From positions 68,956-132,955 of the forward strand of contig VTPC01091231.1 in NCBI GenBank assembly GCA_011009095.1: a stretch of 64,000 bases of DNA. The letters are read 5' to 3'. Positions within the stretch are counted from its first letter, which is position 1. Every line of letters begins with the position of its first letter. Both the position numbers and the translations under genes were made by a program. Below, piece after piece: positions 22,931 to 33,430 of the stretch. This stretch comes from Ignelater luminosus (taxonomy: Eukaryota; Arthropoda; Insecta; Coleoptera; Elateridae). Below the pieces are notes generated by a model. That model made no database searches and was not told where the DNA came from. It worked only from the letters and a program-made list of their open reading frames with translations.

Positions 22931-24535
22931 TCTGTTATACTCGAAGAATCTATTTGTTGCCCATGTTAATGTTTCAGTTATTAAAATCAGAGGAACACCT
23001 CAAATGGCCTGACACTTTGAACTGCACACAAAAACCGTTTTAAAAAGTTGAGTCCAAGCCTCTTTACGCAGTCTGGTTGTTTCTACTTGTGAACCATATT
23101 ATTACATTTTGTTTTGATACATTCTGATAAAAAATAAGTAGGTAACATGTATCTGGCAACATTAACAAAATTACTCTGCAATGAATTAACAAAGATTTGG
23201 TTTAGTCATCCTAAAATAAGATCAGAAGGAGCAAAATTCCTTCTTGCGTGCTCTCCAACCCTGATTGTATCGTTTACGTTGACAACATCCTAGGGAATAT
23301 ACATAAGTTGTTTAAGTTTTTAGATTCTTCTAAAATTAGTGAAGTTGTTGACTTGGAGAAGAGGTATGCTAAAAACTGACGACCTAACACTGATACAAAG
23401 CAAAATAAGAATTATCACAGAATATGAAATGGATCAGATTACAACTTTCGGTTACGAAAACTTTGATTGCTTAAGTATATGTGGAGGAGCATAAAAGTGG
23501 TGCCCCCCCCCCCCCCCCCCTCGCAAAAAATGCTGTTGGTGTCCTTGGTTACAATGGTCACCAATTCTTCCCGCGCTGAAAAACAGCATTGAGAAGAAGG
23601 AAGCTCAATTATAAAACATCCGTGAAAATTTGAAACTCCGAATTGAAAGGTTTTTCTTTAGCGTCTGGACTTTTTTTGACAAAAGAGTGCCATCAGCTCT
23701 ATATAAAATGTTTGAAAGGCGATCATTTCTTTGTCTTGGTTTAGATGTAACCCAGGTCATGTCTCGCATAGTTACGAAATTGTAGAAAAGTAAGAAAGAA
23801 GATTGTTATGTACCGATGTTGGGGTGCTAAATAATAAAAAGATAAAATAATTAATGTCATTTATTAACACTTTATAAGTAGGTTAGCAAAAGTAAACGAG
23901 CTGTAACAACTGCCGAGGAACCGTACAGAAAGTGAACTGATATCCTGTAAAATAACGACAAGCTTTTTATATTACTAGTATATACAAAGAGCGGGGTTCT
24001 GTAGGTTTCATAGAAACAGGAAATATTAATGTCCTAAGAATCTTCAGCAGCAATTTTGTGGCAGGTCCTTTAAGAGGAATTAATTGACAAAAAACAAGAC
24101 CTTTTTTCGGTGAAGGTTTAGGGCGCAACTTCATGTTCGTAAAAATAAATATTTTAACTTTCAAAGTGAAAAGCGTGGGGCACTACAAGATCATTTGTTT
24201 CCAAAATCCTTTGCTTTTTGAAAAAAGCTCTGCCTTCCTTTAATTTTCAGTACTACCATTGGTATCAACGGGACGATGCCAGTGACCTTTTTAAATTGCA
24301 TCACACGATTTCTTGTGGTATAATAGGCGTATCAAGAGAATGAGTATCGGTGCACAACCCTAATTGTACTGGCTTAACAGTCAACTTGAAAAACTCGATA
24401 GATTTGAGTTACCTAAAGCCTTTCTCTCACTCCACACCAATTCTCTTCATTGTATCTTATTCATGGAAGTTCCACACGGTTCTAGGTAAATGTATTCGAT
24501 AGAGGATTTTTATTTCTGACACTTGTTGTCAGAAA
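22931..24535. other. Unassigned interval
   Basis: No gene is supported. The minus-strand ORF at 23967-24164 has a Pro/Lys-rich, repeat-like composition. A C18 homopolymer lies at 23503-23520. Confidence 0.35.
23503..23520. repeat. Poly-C tract (18 C)
   Basis: A run of 18 C in otherwise AT-rich DNA. It is followed by TGCTGTT and, about 45 bp later, its complement AACAGCA. Such runs are prone to sequencing-length error. Confidence 0.9.
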
Positions 24536-24727
24536 TTGTTGAGTTGGGCCGTCGGTTTTCAAGTTAAGGGTCCAGGTGCGATTGGAGATCCTCCATCAAA
24601 ATACTGGCCCGCTGGGCATCTACGTCCAGAAGAAAGGTTAGTATACAACCAGTCGGGGAAAGCTCCCGTGCTTTCCAGTGTAGCTCCAGATTCGAATCAG
24701 AACTTCTTCTATTGGATGGAAGGCTAG
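24536..24727 (+). other. Unrecognised GC-richer ORF, 63 codons
   Basis: The ORF is GC-richer than its surroundings and has a protein-like composition (ending FFYWMEG). It may be a fragment of a transposon gene or of an exon, but I cannot name a family. It lacks a convincing splice acceptor or start context, and nothing related lies next to it. Confidence 0.25.
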
Positions 24728-24886
24728 TAAGGTCGCGGGCCACTTAAATCACCTTTGCGATGACACCTCTGTGAGGATTTGTTTACTTCAAATAACACCA
24801 AACCGTCATCAAATCATCGCAACGACTACCATTAAGGCATGTTCGCGAAAATAAATGCACACTTTGCAATTACATTTACAAAATTA

Positions 24887-25551
24887 TATACAGTGTGTCC
24901 AGGCATTATTAATTTTTTCGTCAGACGTTTCGTCTTCGAGTGACCATCATCAAGTTAATTTTTTTAAATGCAAACCTAGAATTATTTTAATGGATTTTGA
25001 AAGCCCTTTTTATTTAGAATACAACCATGTATGTAATATTCTATCATTTAGTTGACTCTTGAGCAATTTTCCGTAACCAACACAAAATTTTGATTAGTTC
25101 TGTATAATTTTTAAAAAAATTCAGTTTTAAAATAAATTTAGTTTGCTATTTTTCTTCAAAGGATTAAAACCTAACTGCATTTCTTATGATATTAAAAAAG
25201 AAAATTAAACAACTCCTTTAAATTAAGATTAAAAAAGTGTGGCGATTCTCGTGTCCAAAACTGAGCAAATTCATTTTCCAATTTCGTTTAAGTGCCAAAA
25301 TTTTCAATAAAAATATTTCTTATTATAGTCGTCTACCTAGCCTAATCTAACCTAACCCAACCTAACCTCACATTGATTAACCTATTTTCAAACATTTTCA
25401 GTTGTCTTGCATAAAAAATCTCATAAGGAACTTTCATTTTTAAAAAATTCAAAATTTTTTTTATTTTTTGACTTAGAAAATTGAGACCGGTCTTGTTTTA
25501 CTCGTCTCGTCGTGGGCTTTCAGAAAAACTATAAGATGGACACTCTATCTA
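24887..25551. mobile_element. Possible mariner-type MITE
   Basis: The left end reads TATACAGTGTGTCCAGG. The right end, read inward, reads AGATAGAGTGTCCATC. These are similar but imperfect inverted repeats of the GTGTCC type. The interior is AT-rich and non-coding, and holds a degenerate CCTAA array at 25336-25370. At 24924-24960 there is a phrase (CGTCTTCGAGTGACCATCAT) resembling an inverted LINE 3' end. Confidence 0.45.
25336..25370. repeat. Degenerate CCTAA (insect telomere-like) array
   Basis: Seven consecutive 5-bp units, each CCTAA or one base different: CCTAG, CCTAA, TCTAA, CCTAA, CCCAA, CCTAA, CCTCA. The complement TTAGG is the usual insect telomere repeat. Short interstitial stretches like this are common and do not mean a chromosome end. 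Confidence 0.7.
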
Positions 25552-25695
25552 GAAAAAGAATTTTCTTGTGGAAATCTTCCATTGAAATTTTTTTTTTAAA
25601 TGTAACTTTTTTATTTCTTGACCGTCCAGAGTGGAAGTGATCTCTTTTTACTCCCCTCACCGTGGGATTTCAGGAAAACCATAGAAACCCCCAAA
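25475..25695. repeat. Short direct repeat, about 145 bp apart
   Basis: A stretch at 25492-25535 (CTCGTCTCGTCGTGGGCTTT and following) recurs in diverged form at 25650-25690 (CCCCTCACCGTGGGATTTCA). It straddles the right end of the possible MITE and the 3' side of the mariner relic, so it may mark an earlier tandem duplication. Confidence 0.45.
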
Positions 25696-25734
25696 AGAAC
25701 TTGAGGGCCTAAACCGAGCTTAAGCCAAATTGTG

Positions 25735-27020
25735 GCCCGGGCAATGCCTGCACATCCATTTTCATGTATGTTTCATCGTCCATCAAAACATATCGTTAAG
25801 GATTGTCAACAAAACACTCGTACAACTTTCTAGCTTTTGTTCTGGCTCGTTATAATTGCATTTCTGTTATTTTCGACTTTTTCTGTTCTTTGTAGGCCTT
25901 ATAATGTTTTGAACAGTTAAGTTTACTCTTTTTGCGATTTCTTTTGTTGGACAGTTATTCTAGAAACGATACGATCTTTTCATCAATCTTAGAATTGGCA
26001 AGACCCTTTTTTCTTTCAAGTTTTGGCATGTCTTCAAGAGTATTGTTAAACCGTTTTTTTTGTATTCTGTAATTCTTATACTTGCCGCACCGGCAGAGGG
26101 TAGCGTTGCATTCCAAGCGTCTTTTTGGCAGTTAGCAATAGTCATGGGACATACGACTCTTTTTACAGTGCCAGTTCAATTCGTTCAACTCATTTTAAAG
26201 AGTCGTTCACATTGAGTCGTTCATTTTTGAACTGATTGTGTAAGCACGCACGTTTCATACATACTACTGTAGAAATGTACGATAGGTGCGATATCATTCT
26301 CACCTAAATTATTGAATAATGTTTAGTCAGTTCTCAAGATCTCTACTCTATTAGATTTTTCTACTCCTTAAAAAATAGAAATGAAGTGTTTTATTTATTT
26401 AATAATCCTTAGAAAATATTATACTTCGATAATCACTAATAAATACACTAAACTTGTATTGCTTTTGGAAATTAAACATGCTTTTCTACTTTCCGAGCAT
26501 GTATGCACCATCTCGTTCAAAAGAGAATCGTCACTTTCTTGCATTGAACTGGGTAAGTTCAAATACATATTCAGTTCACTGTTTCTTCGTTCGTTCATTC
26601 CCCACTCCTCAGTAGAGTCAGTACGAACTTTAAATGCACTTATGTGCTACTGAACTGAATAAACAAATGAACGAACCGTTCAATCGAAAAGAGTCGTATG
26701 TTTACCGCTCATTTAAGTGAGTCGTTCATTGTGAACGACTCATTCATGAACGACCCATCTCTAGTTAGCAACCAGTAACCACGTTCAACGCATATACAAG
26801 AAAAGTTAAGTAAATTTCTATTACATTATACATGTGTTTCATTTCAATGCTGGGAGCTGCTCGAGAATTAATTCAAACAAGTATTATGTTCACAAAACTT
26901 TTTAATTACTTTTTTTACGCCATTTACAGATATATCCATAGATTTCGTTAACTGCCTCAATGATAAACGATTTTTATTACATCATTTGAGCAATCATTTT
27001 CTGTTTCTCTTTACTTATTC
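25735..27020 (-). pseudogene. Tc1/mariner transposase relic split by a hAT MITE
   Basis: On the minus strand the N-terminal helix-turn-helix reads LSLRQLTKSMDISVNGVKKV near 26960-26900. After the MITE, 26120-25740 reads CRCGKYKNYR, then RARTKARKLYECFVDNP and LMDDETYMKMD, which holds the first catalytic Asp region, and ends LPGPQF near 25735. Several stops break it, and the second and third catalytic regions are missing. Removing 26139-26763 plus one 8-bp duplication rejoins the flanking sequence, so the MITE arrived later. Confidence 0.8.
26139..26763. mobile_element. Complete hAT MITE with perfect 8-bp target duplication
   Basis: GTTAGCAA occurs immediately on both sides (26131-26138 and 26764-26771), the 8-bp duplication typical of hAT. 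The ends are TAGTCATGGG on the left and, read inward, TAGAGATGGG on the right. Further in, ACATACGACTC on the left is mirrored by GAGTCGTATGT near 26690-26700, and both sides carry many AGTCGTTCA/TGAACGACT words. It is 625 bp and non-coding. It is nearly identical to copy 1 at 3438-4178, so the family was active fairly recently relative to the other relics here. Confidence 0.9.
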
Positions 27021-27029
27021 GAGATCTTT

Positions 27030-30000
27030 TGATCACAAGTACAACAAACCGCAAAATATAAAATTATTTGAACAGTGACAGATAGTGACAAATTCTATTG
27101 CAGCTTCTACGATTGCCTCCTTCAGTTTCAGCTTCCAACAACCTGCACCTCCAGCAACTCCCAGGTTTCTTACACCAGTCGTCTCATCATTCAACATGAA
27201 CGCCAACTCCATCACCAGCATGTATCACCTTAACAGTTTCAATATCGACCATAGAGCACGTCTTTGTCATCATTTTTGTATCATCTGCCATCTGCCAACA
27301 ATGCCTCTGAGCCTATCAATTTATGTAAAGTGATGCGAAAAATCTTACATCAGGAAAAAAGTTTCATTAAAGTTCCTTGTCTACCGAGCCAGCGCTAAGC
27401 TTTTGGCCATCCCTGGCACAAAACTTTTCCGTTGCTCTAAATTTTAATAAATCTAACCAGTAAATCTTACCCTTTTAACACTCACGAATCTTGTTAATAC
27501 ATAGATGCACTGAAATTTTAGTAGAGCATTGTTTACCACATCTGCTTCTTTTTTATACTCCGAATATGACGACCTAAACATCACCGATTAGAATTCTCTG
27601 ATTCGTTATAGAGTCAAGCGCTAAACATGGAGAGTTTTTTACCATTCCATGGCAGACTATAAAACGAAGAATCTCCAATACAAAATTTGGAAAATTTTAA
27701 CGAGATAGATTAATCAGCTAGCCTTTAAAAAGTCTTATCCAATTCAAAGAAACCTATATGCGTAAGTGAGCAAGTGAATGACCATTTTACTTGCCTATAA
27801 ATTCTTATTTCAAAGATCAATAAAATTTGTGTCCCGGTAACTGCGATTTGCAATTAATTCCCAATATTTTGAATTAATTGTGGTTTTAGGATTTTGTAAA
27901 GTCATCAGATATGTTATGAATATGTCTAATTGTCCTTCTGGACAAAGGTTTGAATTCATGCAAGGCCTTTGTTCATGACGGACTTATGCATTCGCAAACG
28001 TGCAGATTTTTGTGAACTTTTAAGGTTCTTTCAGGTTTCTGAGCCTAAATTAAATATATATGTTGTTGGTTTCAAATTTTGGCTGATCCTCAAGAACTTA
28101 GCTGTCCTTGAGAAGCTGTTCGCTAGTCCTACCGGTTACAGTGGCCCTATACTACTCGTCTAACTTTAACTAACAATAAGTAGAACACACTAACTAGGGC
28201 TGAACAGTTCTGAAATATTAAATGTTATAACAACGAGCACTCTTCGAATTTTTTGTTTTATGAATATCTCACACACAACGCTCGATAATAAAATTTTCCT
28301 GTAAACATCTAAATAATAGAAGTATTGACCTTCAACACATTAAAGCTCTTGTTTGTAAAAGGTTGCTTGATTTTTATTTTACGTTAAGTAAGTTTGGGCT
28401 GCAACAAATTATCCTTTCAAGGTTTTAACAAATTACTCCTCTTTTTTATTGAGTTTTACAGATTCTAAACGATTTAATAATTACAAAACTGAAGAATTAA
28501 TTTTAATCATCTTTAATTCATGTGGGATAGGCACATGTGTTTGCTTATTAAATTGAATAACAAAACAATTGAAGAAATCAAAGAATAAATTCATTGAGCT
28601 CATTTAAAATAAAAAAATCTCCTGAAAAAGTATAAAATAATATTTGCAAACACTCACGTTGCCCCTATAATCCTACACTGATATAAGATAAGGTTAACAA
28701 GACTAAAATAGATTTACAAGCTGATAAAAAGTGAACGAAAAAGAAAAAAGCAAATAAAAAGTTTGCTAACGAAAACAATGACAAATCTGTACCGAAAATT
28801 CAAATCACATCAAGTAATAAGCTCGTAATATAATAATAAAAATCACAATCACATGCAATCTGCTGATGGGGACGCAAATAGGGGTAGCGCGGTCCCACGG
28901 CTGGGCAACACCGGGCCCGCAGCTGTATGCCGCAAGTGTTCAATGAATGGTCTGTATTGCTTCTAGGCCCATCTGCGTAAAAGCGGCTGCTGATACCACC
29001 ATCAAAGCTCTTAGTGTATTTACTATTATTTAGTATTCTCACGTTGTATTATTATGTAAGGATGCTACTGCTTTCTTATAACAACGCGCACACAGACACA
29101 CACCTTTTACATCAATCAACACAAGACCCCTAATTCTTCCTTCTTTTTCTTATCGAAAAAGTGGCAAGCTTTAGTAAGTTTGTGCAAAACGAATTTTTTC
29201 AAGAACAGTTTAGACATTGTTTTGTTTATTACTTATTAGTGTTGGGAATAATTTCGGCCTTTTTTTCTAAAGAAGACATTAGTTGACCTTTGATAATTTT
29301 TTTTGTACAAAATTATTGTATAACGAGAGATAAATTATTTCTTGAATGAGATATCTAACATTGTTGCTTCTATGTATGTTGGTAATAGATAAATAATTCT
29401 GGAAAAAAGAACATCAGGAAAATCTTTTTAAAAGAAAACAATCTAATTATAATTGAGACGTAAATTAATTATGTATTATTCATATATTGTCGGTGCATAC
29501 ATTAAAAGCTATGCTGATAATAAAATTATTGCATCATATTTTGGTTTGTGTAATTTTGATATAGAACAGTACAAAGTCATTCAAAAATATAAACTACTGT
29601 TATCAAGTTATTTTGGGCTTTATTATATTAACCATTTTTTCCCTACTTTTCTTGTGTAATTTGTTAGTTTAATTTTAAGAATGAATTATATTTTACGTTT
29701 CTATATTACAAAAGAAGAAATTCCATTCATACCAAGCAGATAAGATTCATAAACATAATATTATTAACTTTGCGAATTATCCTTTGTTTATAAATTCTAT
29801 TTTGCCATACTCTCCTAAAATTTTGGCATTAAAAATTTTTGCGAACTTGTTATGGAAAGTTTTGTTGATTTAAGTTAACATTCGAGATGCAACAAAAAAG
29901 AATCAGGCTGATCGTTTCCAAATGAAATTTTAGATTTTTATCAGTTCTGGAGTTTTTGCATATTCGTTTGAAATATCTATGGTAGGTTCAAATCTAGCAT

Positions 30001-30480
30001 CTCATATTTTCATCTAAGACCTGATATTTGCTGGGAAAAGTTAAAAACGAGAGTTTTCAGGCAAAATTCAAAACATATGAAGTTAGGCACTATCTGTATT
30101 TTCTTTTAGAGTTGAATCAAGATCATGAGTTCCAAAGATCAACAACCTTGTTAAAAAGTCAAAATTCTGAAGTTGAGTTGTCAAAGTCAAAAGAAAAAAA
30201 GCTTTTAAAGAAATTACCAAGTTATAGCAACCCTGGACCTGTAAAATATTCTCGAAATAATGAAATCTTAGAGAAACAGAGTTGAACAAATTTTATGCGT
30301 ATCTAGAGTGGCAGCTGATTTAGCTTCTTGACAAGAAGTATAACCATACATACTTACATAAAAGATTAATAAGCTGTATACGGAAAGCTAGCAAAGTCAC
30401 TAATCTCGACGAAAAATGCCAATGAGCAATAGAAGAATAAGCCCAGAAGTCAAATGACAGATACTTAACTTAAATCGCAA
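27030..30480. other. Unassigned interval
   Basis: Small ORFs are present, but none has recognisable domains. CTAGGGCTGAACAG at 28195 and TAGTGTTGGGAATAAT at 29237 resemble hAT termini without partners. A GC-rich patch at 28860-29000 is listed separately. The rest is AT-rich. Confidence 0.35.
28860..29000. other. GC-rich patch of unknown nature
   Basis: About 140 bp, including CGCGGTCCCACGGCTGGGCA and CCGGGCCCGCAGC, within AT-rich DNA. It does not fold into an evident tRNA and I do not recognise it as rRNA. A minus-strand open frame of 80 codons crosses it without known motifs. Confidence 0.4.
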
Positions 30481-30488
30481 ATTTATTT

Positions 30489-31037
30489 AACTAATATTTG
30501 ATACAAAACCTCAGACCTATATCGGGCCTGTAGGGCTGCTCGAACTTGTCGGGTTGTTTGGCCCTCTCGGGCTGCTTGGGCCGTTTGGACCTCTTGGACC
30601 TGTTCGGCTGCTTTGGGCCGCTCGAGCCTGTCAGGCCTGTCGAGTTTATCAAGTCGATCGGACTTTTCGGGCCGTTATTTTTGTAGTTATCTAATGTGCG
30701 CGATTTCATACCGCGCCGGACCGTGATCTTTTTTGTATTGACTCAGACAAGCATTATTTTTATACTGAACCGAAGAGGAGGATTTTTTCACTGCACCGTG
30801 CACGGGTCTCTTCATCGGGTTTTTGTGTGGCCCAGTTCAAAGCTCGCATTTTCTTCAGGTCGGGCCTCAGTTTGAAAATCTATCAGGCTTACGTTGAGTC
30901 AATCGGGTCGTTTGTTTCTGTCAGGCCTTTCAGGCTTCTTGAGTCTGTCGGTTTGTTTGTCGAGTTTTTTTCCGGGCCACGTCATGGTTTTTCTCAGTCG
31001 GACCGGGCCTGGAAACTTCGATCCGTGCAGTGCTCTA
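30489..31037. mobile_element. GC-rich 9-bp-periodic repeat, inverted copy
   Basis: Same family as 3006-4365 but reversed. Read inward from 31037 it begins TAGAGCACTGCACGGATCG. The minus strand over 30680-30520 shows a 9-bp period (for example CGGCCCAAG, CAGCCCGAG, AGGGCCAAA, CAACCCGAC). ATTTATTT lies at both 30481-30488 and 31038-31045, the right size for a hAT target duplication. However, the left tip does not resemble the right one, so the match may be chance in AT-rich DNA. Confidence 0.6.
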
Positions 31038-31045
31038 ATTTATTT

Positions 31046-31707
31046 TACATACATCACATTATAGAACAGATCAATTTTCATCTTTGGCATGAAAAGGTTT
31101 AAAAGTTCTACTTATATTACACATCTATTAAGTGCTATCGAGATACAATCAAGAGCACACCTCACCTTACCTTCCTGTGAGGTCATTACGTTAACTTATG
31201 ATTACTACATTGAAGAAGAGAATTTAGTTGTCGAAGAATATTTTCGAGAAAGAAGGTAAACAGCTGCACAGGAGGGAAAGAAAGTGTGAAGCTCAGTTCT
31301 AAGCTAAGTATATTAAGTAACAAGTCATGTCATAAATATACAGGATGTTCACCGCATAAAGACGATTAATCAAAGAAACGGCATTTTAATTGGTTCAAAG
31401 AAAATCCCCCATGAAATAAAAAATAAAATAAGACTTCCGGAGGGGATAGGCAGTTTATCGCGAAATAGTCCAGGGACGAGAACGATGATAAATAAGTTTC
31501 GATAGTATAGCATTTTGGATGATTTGAGAAAAAAAAAAGCTGAGAAAGAAGAACTTCCTATACAAATTTTTGAGAAAAATGCTGTCTTTTGTTCTTTTGT
31601 TCGTGATAATCAATCATCCTCAGAATTCAAGTAAGATGCGATAATATTAGATGATATAAAAATAAAAAGTGTTCGAATGCAAAGTGTAGGCCAGCAAGAG
31701 CATGCTA
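31046..31707. other. Spacer with a possible mariner-type end
   Basis: TATACAGGATGTTCACCGC begins at 31337 and looks like a mariner-type terminus. No partner was found. No gene is seen. Confidence 0.4.
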
Positions 31708-31985
31708 GGAATGGGCAACCGGTACACCGAGTGTAAACTGGCCCTCTTAAGCGTTCAACCGGAGCCACTGTTTGCCCAAACCTTAAAGAATTATTTACGA
31801 CTAGTACCGCTTACATGTGAAGACAGTGGCCGACCTTGATTCTGGCCGCACGTAGTTTTGAGCGTAGTTAACACAAGAATATCTCAGTAGATTCTATTAC
31901 TGTTGCTACATACAGTGATATATCGTTTTGACAGATTCTGAAAGCTCCAACCGGACCCAAATCAAGCTCTGGTTTCCCATTCCTG
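31708..31985. mobile_element. Small hAT-like MITE
   Basis: The left end TAGGAATGGGCAACCGG and the right end read inward, CAGGAATGGGAAACCAG, match at 13 of 17 positions. The length is about 280 bp with no ORF. No target duplication is evident. It abuts the mariner relic that starts near 31990. Confidence 0.5.
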
Positions 31986-31989
31986 CTAC

Positions 31990-32440
31990 ACCTTGTTATT
32001 AGACAAGCATCAGACGTTACCAGGATCACAATATCCTCTACAACAGCAAGAGAGAAAAAGGATATTTGAGATCAGGGGAAAACTATTGAAATCGCAAGAT
32101 TCCATTAAAAAGTTCTGGCATGACAGGACATTTGCTCATGCAAATGAAAGAGAGAAGCAGAAAAGAATGTACACAAAAACGTAAAAGCAATGACAAACAC
32201 AAAGACCCTTCATTATTCTGGCCAGATTTGGCGTTGTCATCAGGCCAACTCCGCGATTGTTACTTAGATCAAACAATGTTTGGTCTTTTTTCAAAGGACA
32301 TCAATCCATCGGACTGTCCGCAGCTTTGACCCATTGAACGCTATTAGGCAATTGTGAAGAAGAATGCTAGGAAGGATGAGCAATAACTACCAACGACATT
32401 GAGAGTTTGGAAAGATTTGGACTGGTGCTTATTTTAAAAT
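31990..32440 (+). pseudogene. Tc1/mariner transposase C-terminal relic
   Basis: The plus-strand reading at 32190-32260 gives KHKDPSLFWPDLALSSG, with the Asp of the second catalytic block. It continues through FSKDINPSDCPQL to P-I-E-R-Y near 32332, holding the third acidic residue (Glu), then a Lys-rich tail. Stops precede PIERY and follow it. The type matches the relic at 1985-2645, which keeps the N-terminal half instead. Confidence 0.75.
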
Positions 32441-32953
32441 CAATGCAAATGGAAAAGTTCGAAAATCTTGTCTCCATAATAATAATAAAATAGAAAATTG
32501 AGGCAGTGGCGTAACTACAAGTACATAAGTACCGGTGCGTTCCCCCACAAAGTTATATTGTACGTCCCTCCAGAAGAATGTGTCATATACACCTCGTATG
32601 ATCGTGTAATTAGTGTTGGTGTGATTTTGCAACGCTGTGACTTTTTCTTTTTGCATAGCCCATAACTGAAAAAAAATTGGAGTGCAGGCTGAATTACATC
32701 TTTGGCCTCGAGGATATTCTCGATTCAACCCCTCTAGCTTATATCGCTGATCAAAACTAATGTTATGATTGAATTTTGCCATCGATTCAAACATGCTGAG
32801 CAAAATCAACATTGCGGTCATTTCCAATAACCAAAGTACGTTCACCATTCTAGGTTCTGTACATAACCTGGAGTTGTCGTGTGATCTCTTCGCTCCTTCG
32901 ACGTTCCTGGGTGTTTCTGTGGAGAATTCTGGTTTTTCCTTTTTTGTTGTCAA
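32429..32953 (-). CDS. Hypothetical ORF, 174 residues, doubtful
   Basis: This is the longest uninterrupted frame outside the LRR gene and the Tigger core. It starts MTTKKEKPEF and has a hydrophobic stretch (VNVLWLLEMTAMLILLSMF, residues 37-55) that could be a signal anchor. The last 25-30 residues read across CAGTGGCGTAACTACAAG (32504-32521), a phrase common at transposon ends. The C-terminus is therefore probably repeat DNA. I recognise no family. It may be chance, a relic, or the exon of a fast-evolving gene. Confidence 0.25.
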   Translation of the reverse strand: MTTKKEKPEFSTETPRNVEGAKRSHDNSRLCTEPRMVNVLWLLEMTAMLILLSMFESMAKFNHNISFDQRYKLEGLNREYPRGQRCNSACTPIFFQLWAMQKEKVTALQNHTNTNYTIIRGVYDTFFWRDVQYNFVGERTGTYVLVVTPLPQFSILLLLWRQDFRTFPFALILK

Positions 32954-33430
32954 GCTTGGTTTTAGCCACCCTTATTTGTTGATATAGAATTGAAATTAAA
33001 AATAGCTCCTAAGGTCGGATGTATTTACTCTGATGGTCTCGGTATGATATGACTTTAATACATGCAATAGATTAGAAAAGGAGTCGTTCACTGATTTTGC
33101 AAGTTGACGCTAGATATTTTCAATTTTTTAATTGTTTACACTACGCGACCCAAGCATTGTGAGGGCTGAATTTCACACGCTGATTTTCAAAAAACTGATT
33201 AAAAGTTAAATTGTGATTGCTTGATGTTCGAAGAAACTTTAGATTTCTCGAAAACATTCGATTCGAGTGTTTATTGTACTCAGATATATTTTTTTAGATT
33301 AAATACGCTAGAGCTAGAAGAAAGTTGAAAACGGACAAGTACAAGGAGTATGATGATGAAAGGATTTGTAAAGTACCAATCTTTTGTGAATCTTTTCAGA
33401 TGAGTATTCCATGATGTCGTCCCTGATAGG

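Noticed and set aside
25336-25370. Chromosome end (telomere)
   Set aside because: Only 35 bp, degenerate, and flanked by normal sequence on both sides.
29980-30020. tRNA-like word GGTTCAAATCTAGC
   Set aside because: The T-arm-like word is isolated. No A box or cloverleaf could be formed around it.
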